This document shows, piece after piece, positions 38,009-46,055 of a stretch of DNA of 64,000 nt. The stretch comes from Alphaproteobacteria bacterium. Lineage in GTDB: Bacteria > Pseudomonadota > Alphaproteobacteria > Micropepsales > Micropepsaceae. The stretch is from contig JAGOBA010000003.1 in NCBI GenBank assembly GCA_017983635.1, positions 372,001-436,000 of the forward strand, written 5' to 3'. Below the pieces are notes generated by a model that saw only the letters and a list, made by a program, of their open reading frames with translations, did no database searches and was not told the DNA's origin. Within the stretch, counting starts at the first letter, position 1, and each line of letters begins with the position of its first letter. The translations under genes and the position numbers were made by a program.

Positions 38009-39768
38009 GCGCCGGAGCTTCCAAAGCGCGCTTCCCATGCAGCGACGTGCTCGGGCAGGAGCTTCTTGAACAACACCTCGCCTTGCGCCGGCGGCACAAA
38101 CGCGTGCCCGGCCTTCAGCACGGTGAGTTCGTCCGCGATCTTGCCTCTGGGCCATGTGAGCGCATGCAGGTCGAGCTTCAGCGCCTTCGCCATCGCGTCG
38201 GCCGAGAAAGGGATGACCGGTGCGGAGAGGATGGCGAAGAGACGGATCAGGTTGAACGCGGTTCGGATGCTGACGGCGGCGGCGTCCTTGTCGGTGCGGA
38301 TCGCGGTCCATGGCGCCGCGTCGGCCAGGTATTCGTTACCCAAAACCCAGATGGCGCGCAGTTCGGCGGTCGCTTTGCGGAGCTGAATCTCGTCGAGCAG
38401 TGTGGTGTAGAGGCCGAAGCGACGCTCCATCTCCTCCGCGAGCTTCGTTTCCTTCGCGCCGGGCTTGCCGCCGTCGGGGATCGTGGTGCCGAACTTGCTC
38501 TCCGTGAACTTCAGTGTGCGGTTGACGAAGTTGCCGAGTACGTCCGCCAGATCCTTGTTCACGATGTCGGCGAAATGCGTCCACGTGAACGAACTGTCGG
38601 CGCTTTCGGGTGCGTTCGCGGTGAGGTACCAGCGCCAATAGTCGGGCGGCAGAATCTCCAACGCCGCGTCCATGAAGACGCCGCGCTTCTGACTCGTCGA
38701 GAATTTTCCGCCGTAGTAGTTCAGCCAGTTGAAGCCCTTGATTTGATCGACGAGCTTCCACGGTTCGCCCGAGCCCAGCATCGTCACGGGAAAGCCCACC
38801 GTGTGGAAGGGCACGTTATCTTTGCCCATGAACTCGACGTAGCGCACTTCGCTTTGAGCGGCGCCGGACCACCAGGACTTCCAATCGCGCGCGTTCGATC
38901 CGGGCGCGGCGTCGGCCCATTCTTTTGTCGCGCCGATGTATTCGATCGGCGCATCGAACCAGACGTAGAAGACCTTGCCCTTCAAGCCCTCGACGTCGGG
39001 CAGTTTGCCCTCCGGGTTCGGGCACCAGGTTTCGGCGTTGACAGGCACCCCCCAGGCGAGGTCGCGGGTGATGCCGCGATCCTGCAGGCCCTCATCGAGC
39101 CATTTCAGCGCGATCGAGGAAACCAGGTTTGGCCACTCAGTGCGCGTGCCGATCCAGGCGCGCAGTTCGTCGGAGAACTTCGCCTGTTTCAGAAACAGAT
39201 GCTTGCTGTCGCGGAGTTCGATTTCCTTTGAGCCCGACAGCGCCGAGCGCGGATCCTTCAAGTCCGCGGGATCGAGCACGCGGGTGCAGTTCTCGCATTG
39301 GTCGCCGCGGGCGCGGTCATAGTTGCAATGCGGGCAGGTGCCGATCACGTAGCGGTCGGGCAGGAAGCGGCCGTCGGCCTTCGAATAGACTTGCCGCGTC
39401 GTGCGCTCTTCGATGTGGCCGCGCTCCCAGAGCACTTTGGCGAAGTGTTGGGTCAGCTCGCGGTTCTGCACGCTCGACGAGCGGCCGAAGTGGTCGAACG
39501 AGAGGCCGAAGCCGTCCGAGAGCTTCTTTTGGATGCCCCACCACTTCTCGCAGTAGTCCGCGATCGGCAGCCCCTCTTCCAAGGCTGCGAGTTCGGCGGG
39601 CGTGCCGTGTTCGTCGGTGGCGCAGATGTAGAGCGTCTCGCGTCCGCGTGCGCGCTGAAAGCGCGCATAGACGTCGGCGGGCAGCATCGAGCCGGCGAGG
39701 TTTCCCAGATGCTTGACGCCGTTGATGTACGGCAATGCGCTGGTGATCAAGATTCGCTTCTGGGTCAT
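38005..39768 (-). CDS. metG: Methionyl-tRNA synthetase
   Basis: Charges tRNA-Met and initiator tRNA with methionine. The start is ATG 39768 ([20 protein letters not shown]), which places the HIGH-equivalent motif KHLGN in the normal N-terminal position, giving 587 residues. The zinc-type CP domain has [20 protein letters not shown]. The KMSKS-equivalent loop reads [11 protein letters not shown]. The anticodon-binding helix domain fills the last 170 residues; there is no C-terminal EMAP-like tRNA-binding domain. Its stop overlaps the GNAT start. Confidence 0.96.
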   Translation of the reverse strand: MTQKRILITSALPYINGVKHLGNLAGSMLPADVYARFQRARGRETLYICATDEHGTPAELAALEEGLPIADYCEKWWGIQKKLSDGFGLSFDHFGRSSSVQNRELTQHFAKVLWERGHIEERTTRQVYSKADGRFLPDRYVIGTCPHCNYDRARGDQCENCTRVLDPADLKDPRSALSGSKEIELRDSKHLFLKQAKFSDELRAWIGTRTEWPNLVSSIALKWLDEGLQDRGITRDLAWGVPVNAETWCPNPEGKLPDVEGLKGKVFYVWFDAPIEYIGATKEWADAAPGSNARDWKSWWSGAAQSEVRYVEFMGKDNVPFHTVGFPVTMLGSGEPWKLVDQIKGFNWLNYYGGKFSTSQKRGVFMDAALEILPPDYWRWYLTANAPESADSSFTWTHFADIVNKDLADVLGNFVNRTLKFTESKFGTTIPDGGKPGAKETKLAEEMERRFGLYTTLLDEIQLRKATAELRAIWVLGNEYLADAAPWTAIRTDKDAAAVSIRTAFNLIRLFAILSAPVIPFSADAMAKALKLDLHALTWPRGKIADELTVLKAGHAFVPPAQGEVLFKKLLPEHVAAWEARFGSSGA

Positions 39769-39897
39769 GGTTTTCGCCGTCGGTTCCCCGCCAGATAGAT
39801 GAACCCGGCGCAAAGGGACGGCGACCATATAGAAACGGGTTTCTTGTTCAAAGAGACGGCCACCGTCGCTTCTGCCCTTACGTCGAATGGTCGGTCG

Positions 39898-40239
39898 CTA
39901 CATCAAAAGCTCGAATTCCGCCCATTCCAAAGAGTTGACGAGCGCCCTTCCGCCGGTCGGTACGTTGAAGACGCCGGAAAGACTCTCGAATCTGCCGCGC
40001 TTATCGAGATACGGGCCAAGAATGTACCAACCCTGCGCGAGCGCATTCGCGTCCTGGAAGCTTGCGACGATTCGCTCCGCCGTCGTGCCAGCTCCAATTT
40101 GGCTCCGGGCGTCGCATTCCCATAATTCGGGGATCTTCCAGTATTTCTTGCAGCCGAGCACTTCCAAGGGTCGACCAATTCGCGCGCCGGCTCGCTTAAG
40201 CTGCAAGCGTGCGGCCCTCTCCGATTGAACCCTGAACAT
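39898..40239 (-). CDS. Hypothetical protein (unrecognised family)
   Basis: A 113-residue frame from ATG 40239 (MFRVQSERAARLQLKRAGAR). The strand is chosen because the sequence has a plausible globular pattern (VLGCKKYWKIPELWECDARS, FQDANALAQGWYILGPYLD, ALVNSLEWAEFELL), while opposite-strand frames do not. The same frame can be extended to TTG 40317, but there is no good ribosome binding site for either start. It sits alone between metG and the DUF1501 gene. No function is assigned. Confidence 0.5.
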   Translation of the reverse strand: MFRVQSERAARLQLKRAGARIGRPLEVLGCKKYWKIPELWECDARSQIGAGTTAERIVASFQDANALAQGWYILGPYLDKRGRFESLSGVFNVPTGGRALVNSLEWAEFELLM

Positions 40240-40330
40240 CAAATGCCAACGAATGCTGGCGACAACACCACGCAACGAAACAGGCTCCTCAACCACTTTC
40301 CTGCCTGTGTAGCGCAACGCCAGGTACGCG

Positions 40331-41524
40331 TCAGGTGCGGATCAGCCCTGAAATCGGCGCCACGTTGCCGCTGTCGGGGAACACCGCGTCGAGTTGGCTG
40401 CGGCTTAGGCGCATGTGGTCGCCGAGCACAGCCTTGCAGAGGGAACGGAGGTCTGTCGTGGGAGTGAGGTCGCGGCCTTCGTAGAGGTTTCGCAGGCCCG
40501 GCCAGTTGGCGATCACGCGGCCGCCGTTGACGGCACCGCCGGCTAGCAACGCGACCGAACCGGTGCCGTGATCGGTGCCGTTCGAGCCGTTCGGGGCGAC
40601 GGTGCGGCCGAACTCGGTGACGAACAGGACTGCGGTTTTATCCCAGGCGGGGCGGAGTGCGTCGGCCAGAATCTTCACGCCCTTGTCGAGGCCGTCGAGG
40701 ACGTTGGCGAGCGGGCCTTGCGTGGTGCCTTGGCCTTGATGCGTGTCCCAGCCGTAGACTTCCATGACGGTGAGGCGCGGGCCGTCGGGGGCGGCGATGA
40801 TGTTGGCGGCGGCGCGGACGATGGGCTCGAAGCGGTACCCGCGGCGGCCGGCGCCCTGCCCTTGCATTGGCTGCATGTCTGAGCCTGCGACGGCTTGCAC
40901 CTCCATCGCGCGCTCGAGCGCCGAACGCAGAAGTGGATCGCTGGCGTACATCGCCTGGAGGCGCGATACGAAATCGTCGTCGACGGCGGGGAGTTGTGCC
41001 GGCATCCAGGAGGAGACTTCGCGTGGGCCCTGCAGGATCACCGGGACGGACTGCGCGATCGCGAGCGCGAGTTTCGGGTCGCCGACACCCATCGGCCCAA
41101 GTGCGCGGTTCAGCCAGCCATCGCCGCTACCGTTCGGGCGGGTGCCGCCGGTCTCGATCACGTTTTGGCCGTCGAAATGCGAGCGGTCGCGATAGGGCGA
41201 GGCGACGGCGTGGACGATCGCGAGTTGCTTTTGATCCCACAGCGACTTGAACGTCGCCAGCATCCCGTTCAGCGCGTAAGACCCGTCGAGATCGAAGGCA
41301 GCGCCTTCGCCGCTCTTCGAGAGTGCAAGCACGCCACGTGCGCGGGCGTAGTCCGGGTCGCCAATCGGCGGCACGGCGGCCAGGCCGTCAAGCGCGCCGC
41401 GCAGGATCACGACGATCAGGCGACGATCGCCCGGGGTCGCTGCAAAGGCGAAGCGCGGCGCGGTGGCGCCGAGGACGGCCGCGCCGACGGCCGAATGCAA
41501 AAGGGTTCGCCGGTCGAGGGTCAT
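40331..41524 (-). CDS. DUF1501 domain-containing protein
   Basis: The 397-residue secreted protein belongs to the DUF1501 family (sulfatase/alkaline-phosphatase-like fold, function unknown). The N-terminus MTLDRRTLLHSAVGAAVLGA resembles a Tat-type signal (one R pair, then a hydrophobic stretch). Family landmarks include RRLIVVILRGALDGLAAVPP and TVMEVYGWDTHQGQGT. The ATG overlaps the DUF1800 stop by 4 bases (ATGA). DUF1800 and DUF1501 genes are a standard pair and are probably coexported partners. Confidence 0.9.
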   Translation of the reverse strand: MTLDRRTLLHSAVGAAVLGATAPRFAFAATPGDRRLIVVILRGALDGLAAVPPIGDPDYARARGVLALSKSGEGAAFDLDGSYALNGMLATFKSLWDQKQLAIVHAVASPYRDRSHFDGQNVIETGGTRPNGSGDGWLNRALGPMGVGDPKLALAIAQSVPVILQGPREVSSWMPAQLPAVDDDFVSRLQAMYASDPLLRSALERAMEVQAVAGSDMQPMQGQGAGRRGYRFEPIVRAAANIIAAPDGPRLTVMEVYGWDTHQGQGTTQGPLANVLDGLDKGVKILADALRPAWDKTAVLFVTEFGRTVAPNGSNGTDHGTGSVALLAGGAVNGGRVIANWPGLRNLYEGRDLTPTTDLRSLCKAVLGDHMRLSRSQLDAVFPDSGNVAPISGLIRT

Positions 41525-42872
41525 CGTCTTTGGAACTCCGGTGAGGCGAGCAACAGGGCGAGGCCCTGTGTCGGATCGGCGGCGCGCATCAGGGCTTCGC
41601 GCGTCGGCTGCGAGAGCAACGGGCCGAAGGCCTGGTCGGCGAGGGTTGTGGGGTCAGGCTTTCTTTGAATGCGTTCGGCGAGGACGTGCGCCCACTGCAC
41701 GCGTTCCATCACCGCGGCGGGCCCCGACCAGGCGGTGGCGACGTCGGCCCAACCTTTTGGCGACTGGGCGGCGAAGGGCACCTGCCCCATCACGCGCAGA
41801 GACTCGGCGAGGCGTTTGAATTGTTGGTCGGAAAGCGTGTCTTGCACGCCGCCAAGGAGGCGTATCGCGCCGACGACGTATTCGATCGGGGTGCGGAACT
41901 TCGTCAGCTGCGGCTGCCACGATGCTGGTTCGTCAATCAGCGCGAGCGCCAGTGCCTTCAGATCGCCGCCGGTTTCGCGGAACACGCGCTCCAACCGCGC
42001 CACAACGGGTGCGGGCGGTTCGTCGGCAACGAAGTGGCGGGCAAGCTTGGTCGCAACGAAGCGTGCGGTCGCGGGGTGGCGGGCGATGTCGCGCAGCGCG
42101 TCGACGCCATCGCGCTCGCCGGCGTCGGTGTAGGTTTTGCCGAGAAGTGTCTTGGGGCCGGGTTGATGGCGGTTCGGGAAGAACCTGAAGCCGGTGTCGC
42201 TGTCGACTTTTCCGCCGCGTTCGATGCTCCAGCCGGTCAGAATTTTGGCGAGCGCGATAACGTCGCCTTGGGTGTAGCCGCCGGTCACGCTCATCGTGTG
42301 GAGCTCGAGGATTTCGCGGGCGTGTTTTCGTTGAGGCCTTTGCCGGCGAAGCGACCGGCGGGCGAGTCGGGACCGATCGAGTAGGCATTGTCGAGATAGA
42401 TCAGCATCGCCGGGTGGCGCACGGTCGCAAGCAACAGGTCCTCGAATTTGCCAAGGACGTTCGGGCGGATCGCTTCGCGCTCGTAGGAGCCGGCGAAGAA
42501 CGACATGCGACCCTTCAGGACCGAGATCGTGAAGTGGTTCGACCAAAACCAGACGTAGCGCTCCAGAAACGGTACCGGCGTTTCCAACGCATTGCGCATC
42601 CAGGGACGCATGTTGGCCGCGAACATGTCGCGGCCCAGCTTGGCGAGCTTGATCTGATCGTCCGGCGATTTGTTGGCCGCCTCGCGCATCGACGGGAGTT
42701 CGCGGAGCACCTCACCCGTGGACTTTTGGCCCTGAAATGCCTGAAGCGCCGGGGCGGTCGACTGGAGCTGGTAGCGCAGCCACCCCCGCGGATCGCCCCG
42801 CATCGCCTCAAAATCACGGCGGTTCGCGCCGAGCCCGAAGCGGTGGGCGGCAAGGATTGTTTCGACGTTCAT
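41521..42872 (-). pseudogene. DUF1800 domain-containing protein gene with a one-base frameshift
   Basis: The frame starting at ATG 42872 encodes a normal DUF1800 N-terminus (AAHRFGLGANRRDFEAM, ..LKGRMSFFAGSYEREAIRPN) and ends prematurely after GKGLNENTPAKSSSSTR. The conserved continuation AREILELHTMSVTGGYTQGD is found in the next frame. Inserting one C between 42323 and 42324 restores NENHAREILELHTM, the family consensus, and the rest of the protein (to 41521) stays open. The gene is either a recent pseudogene or a sequencing/assembly error. The downstream DUF1501 partner is intact and overlaps its stop by 4 bases. Confidence 0.85.
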
Positions 42873-42899
42873 GCGTCACGCCCTCAAGCCTGTTGAGCT

Positions 42900-44258
42900 T
42901 CAACGCTGCTGGGCGGCAGTTCCGTCGCGACCTTCGCGCAGGCGTCTTGCTTGGTCGACATTCAGCATATGGAGATAGCCGAGTTTGCCTTCCAGTCGCG
43001 CAGCCGCCGTCACGTCAAGCTTGCCTTGGCTGTTGTGGTGGATTGCCGCGCGGAGTTTGCGGCGCGCTTTGCGGGAGAGGCCCATGTCTTTGTTCACGGT
43101 GACGCCGGCGACGACTTGGCGGCCGGACTGACGCATTAGACGCGTCTTCTCGGTGTTGAGTTCGAAGCCCTCCTCGCTGACGATCTTCGGCACGATGCCG
43201 AGCAGCTTCTTGATCTCGGCTTCGGGTCCGGAGAACGTCATGTCGTCGGCGTAGCGGGTGTAGGCCAGCCCGCGCTTCTTCGCGAGACCTGCGAGGCGAC
43301 GGTCCAGCCTGAGGAGGATGGCGTTGCACAGGCCAGGGCTGGTCGGGGCGCCTTGCACGCAGACCCGCGGGCCGATTGGCGTGTGATAGATATTGCCTTC
43401 GGCTTCGACCAGCTGGCGCGGCGGTTCGGTCATCAGCACGGCGAGCGCGGCGGCGACCGGGTAGCTGTAGCCGAGCGCGAGGAGCAGGCCGCGCACGCGG
43501 TTGACGGTCAGCGTCGGAAAGCAATCCTTGATGTCGAACTTCGCGACCATCGGTTTGCCGACGTGCGGCTTCGCGTTCGTCGCGATCGAGCGGCCTCTGA
43601 CGAAACCATGCGCGTGGTCGCTGACCGGGAGCTTCGACACCAGGAGCTTGTCGAGCGTACGCAGCACGGCTTTCAGTTTCGTTTTCGGTGCGTGGATGAT
43701 GCGTTCGCCGCCGGAGCGCTTGGGAATCGCGAAGGCGACATAGTGCGAGATGTGCTCGCGATGGCGGTGCTGGGAGAAGTAGCGAAACTGCGCGTGCGGA
43801 ATACCGAGCGCTGCCGCGGCTTCCGCCTCCGTACGCCAAAGGGGGAGACCGTATCGGTTCAGCTGCGCTTCGTCGGTCGCCAAGTCCATGACGTCGCGCG
43901 CCGACGTGCGAAGTGAGGGACCGAACAGGCGGTCGGCGTCGCGTTCGGAGAAGTATTTTGGCCGCGGCGGCCGGGGCCATTTCGAATAGTAGTCGGGACC
44001 CAGCGGCGGCTTCGGCAGAACGCGATCGTCCCGGAGCGCGAGACGCTTGTGGTTCGGCTTCAGCGGCCCGCCGATTTGGATCGTCTCGGTCTTGAGACCC
44101 GCATCGCCTTCGCCCGCCACCGTCGAGACATCGCGGACGGGGGCTTTCTTGAATTCTTCGACGACGCGCTTGTGCTTGCGCCGCGCGTTCGCTCGTTTGA
44201 GGTAGGTGTAGACGATGACGCCGAGGATAACGGCGATGAAGGTGACGAAGCCGCTCAT
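42900..44258 (-). CDS. Retron-type reverse transcriptase with N-terminal membrane helix
   Basis: Expected to prime on the 2'-OH of a guanosine in its cognate RNA and make branched msDNA. The start is ATG 44258, just after the non-coding element, giving 452 residues. Residues 4-20 are a predicted membrane helix (FVTFIAVILGVIVYTYL) followed by a basic stretch; 50-170 is a long unassigned extension. The RT domain follows: AIPKRSGGERIIHAP (178-191), retron region X NAKPH (NAxxH, 228-232), motif A FDIKDCFPTL (241-250), QGAPTSP (302-308), YADD (336-339), LNTEKTR (368-373 region) and GVTVN (385-389, VTV at the VTG position). The catalytic residues are all present. It lies 22 bases downstream of the msr-msd candidate and at the end of a three-gene unit. 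Confidence 0.95.
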   Translation of the reverse strand: MSGFVTFIAVILGVIVYTYLKRANARRKHKRVVEEFKKAPVRDVSTVAGEGDAGLKTETIQIGGPLKPNHKRLALRDDRVLPKPPLGPDYYSKWPRPPRPKYFSERDADRLFGPSLRTSARDVMDLATDEAQLNRYGLPLWRTEAEAAAALGIPHAQFRYFSQHRHREHISHYVAFAIPKRSGGERIIHAPKTKLKAVLRTLDKLLVSKLPVSDHAHGFVRGRSIATNAKPHVGKPMVAKFDIKDCFPTLTVNRVRGLLLALGYSYPVAAALAVLMTEPPRQLVEAEGNIYHTPIGPRVCVQGAPTSPGLCNAILLRLDRRLAGLAKKRGLAYTRYADDMTFSGPEAEIKKLLGIVPKIVSEEGFELNTEKTRLMRQSGRQVVAGVTVNKDMGLSRKARRKLRAAIHHNSQGKLDVTAAARLEGKLGYLHMLNVDQARRLREGRDGTAAQQR

Positions 44259-44279
44259 CGCATGGCTCCGTCGGTCGCG

Positions 44280-44449
44280 ATTGCAGGCCCGGATCGGGCG
44301 GTGCACCACCCACAAGGCTCTGGACCCGTGGCCTCCCCACGTTTCGTACGTGGGGAACCGTGGCGATGTAATGGGATCAGGAAGCAACCACGGCGAAACA
44401 CCGTGGCGTTGGAAGCTGGAGCAACCTGCCCCGATCCGGGCACTGCAAT
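44280..44449 (-). ncRNA. Retron msr-msd non-coding RNA candidate
   Basis: The 201-base gap between the SWIM gene stop and the RT ATG is bounded by an inverted repeat: ATTGCAGGCCCGGATCGGG (44280-44298) and its complement at 44430-44449, 19 bp with one bulged base (44442). This is the a1/a2 layout that flanks retron RNAs. Inside are CCACGG/CCGTGG (44388-44393, 44401-44406; candidate msr hairpin) and a perfect 8-bp CCCCACGT/ACGTGGGG hairpin with a 5-base loop (44335-44355; candidate msd hairpin). On the RNA strand the order is a1, msr-like, msd-like, a2, then the RT gene, as in known retrons. An AGC trinucleotide at about 44414-44416 could hold the branching G, but I cannot fix it. Confidence 0.8.
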
Positions 44450-44459
44450 TCGTGTCATG

Positions 44460-46055
44460 TCACCCCTCTGCGCCTTCTCTGTCAACTTCCCAGCGTTGGG
44501 GTTGCTTGCGCACCGGTTCGCTGTTGGCGACGGCCTGTGCGGGGACGCTTGTGGGTTGGTCGGTGCGCTGTGATTCGCTGGCTTTGAAGAGCGCCAGCAT
44601 GTGCTCGCACGGGCCCTGGTTCAGCAGATGCTCGGCGAAGAAGGGGCAGGAGCAGCGGCCGAAGATGATGCGGCCGTTGTCGTTGACCGCGATTTCGACC
44701 GGCTTCTGATCGGCGACTTCGCCGAGGATGCGCCAGTCGCGGTAGACGACCTCGCGCACGATTTTTTCCTTGGCTTCGCCTGTGTTTGGGTCTTTGAAGG
44801 CGCGGACCTTGCGCGTCTCTTCGGCGATGCAGGACGTGACCTTCACCGCGCCTTTCTGCAGGAAGCCGGCAGCGAGTTCTTGGCGCAGGTCGGGCGGGAA
44901 GTACTTCTCTTCGTCGGCCGGCGTTTCGAACAGTTCGCGGTGGCGATAGTCGCGGGTCTCGACGTCGAACATCGCCCTGCCCTGCCGGCACAGACGGACC
45001 AGAAGGCGCGAGGCTGCGACTTTGTCGATCGCGAGCGCGGTTGCGAGTTCGTCAACGGAGAGGTGGTACTTTTCGCGGAGCAGTTCGAGTGCGCGCGGGA
45101 GGTTCGGGGCATCTTCGGCCGCGCCTGTCGCCAGAAGGTCGAAACCACCCGTGCCGGTGAACTGCGCGCCCGACCATCCGGTGATCCCGAGCAGGAACGT
45201 CATGCCCGGCAGCTTCACCGCATAGAAGCTCGGGAGCGCGCGGCCTTTGAGGTAGATGTCGACCTGATCGGCGAAGGGCAGCAAGCCTTCAATCAGCTTC
45301 AAGCGGCGCCGTCCCCAAACGCGCGTCGTTTTGTGTTCGGTGTAATTGTGCGTGGAACCCTCGAACGTCACCGTATGCTCCCACGGTTCGAGGACGAGCT
45401 TGACCTCCTTGCCGGGCTCGAACTCGTAGCGCAGGCCGCGCGGCGACACCTTCGCCTTCGTTTGACGGAGCGAGCGAAGCGCGGACAGCAGGTCGATCGG
45501 CTTCGCGATCACGCGCGTTCCGGGCAAACCCATCGCCGCTTGGACCTGCAGGAAGCCGCGCACCCACGTGTCAGGGATATCGACCTTGCGTTCGAAGCGA
45601 CCGCCCACGCCGGATGTTCTGACTTGGAAACCTTCCGGGCCAATGCGGAACGTGGTCGACCGGCTCGTGCGCATCTCGCCGAGCGCGCCCCAGAGCCAGG
45701 CCGAGAAGTCGATATTCGTCGTGCCGGTGACGACGTCGCCGATCGTCTCGAAGATCTTTGGGTCGACGATCAGCGCGCCATACGCCGATTGATCTTGGCT
45801 GAACGCTTCGAAGAACACGCGGTCGGGATGAACCGTTATGACGGGGTCGAGGATCGCCGCTTCGCCGTACCAGGTGTCATCCGACCAGATCAGTTCGCCG
45901 AGCGCGCGCAGTGCAAAGCGCAGCATGAGTCCGTTTTCGCGCACGCGGCCATGGAAGCGGACGGGGCGGCGGAGGTTCGTTGCGACGGTGACCTCGGTCG
46001 CCTCGGCGCTCGAGTCGAACAGGGAGGGTGAGGCGTAGTCGACGAACAGGATCAT
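44460..46055 (-). CDS. Winged-helix/SWIM zinc-finger protein of the retron
   Basis: The product has 531 residues. The SWIM zinc motif CxCx(n)CxH is at C468, C470, C483, H485 (RCSCPFF...GPCEHM). About residues 321-372 resemble a winged helix (LSVDELATALAIDKVAASRL, then LVRLCRQGRAMFD). The N-terminal 300 residues are beta-rich and unassigned. SWIM domains bind DNA or proteins and are zinc-dependent. The ATG overlaps the upstream gene's stop by 4 bases (ATGA), and the msr-msd candidate begins 10 bases after this gene's stop, so it is embedded in the retron unit. It may be the toxic effector or a DNA/msDNA-sensing partner; which one cannot be told. SWIM proteins also occur in non-retron operons. 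Confidence 0.85.
   Translation of the reverse strand: MILFVDYASPSLFDSSAEATEVTVATNLRRPVRFHGRVRENGLMLRFALRALGELIWSDDTWYGEAAILDPVITVHPDRVFFEAFSQDQSAYGALIVDPKIFETIGDVVTGTTNIDFSAWLWGALGEMRTSRSTTFRIGPEGFQVRTSGVGGRFERKVDIPDTWVRGFLQVQAAMGLPGTRVIAKPIDLLSALRSLRQTKAKVSPRGLRYEFEPGKEVKLVLEPWEHTVTFEGSTHNYTEHKTTRVWGRRRLKLIEGLLPFADQVDIYLKGRALPSFYAVKLPGMTFLLGITGWSGAQFTGTGGFDLLATGAAEDAPNLPRALELLREKYHLSVDELATALAIDKVAASRLLVRLCRQGRAMFDVETRDYRHRELFETPADEEKYFPPDLRQELAAGFLQKGAVKVTSCIAEETRKVRAFKDPNTGEAKEKIVREVVYRDWRILGEVADQKPVEIAVNDNGRIIFGRCSCPFFAEHLLNQGPCEHMLALFKASESQRTDQPTSVPAQAVANSEPVRKQPQRWEVDREGAEG

Noticed and set aside
39799..40228. Plus-strand frames overlapping the hypothetical gene at 39898-40239
   Set aside because: They are Ser/Arg-rich with no plausible fold, and the minus-strand frame has the more protein-like composition.
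42900..44258. RT as part of a group II intron or a diversity-generating retroelement
   Set aside because: There is no maturase or HNH domain, no intron ends, and no template/variable repeat pair was seen. NAxxH and the preceding inverted-repeat RNA fit a retron.
44280..44449. Reading the inverted repeat before the RT as a plain transcription terminator of the SWIM gene
   Set aside because: The arms are 131 bases apart, there is no T-run after the second arm, internal hairpins are present, and an RT gene follows immediately. This fits retron a1/a2 better.
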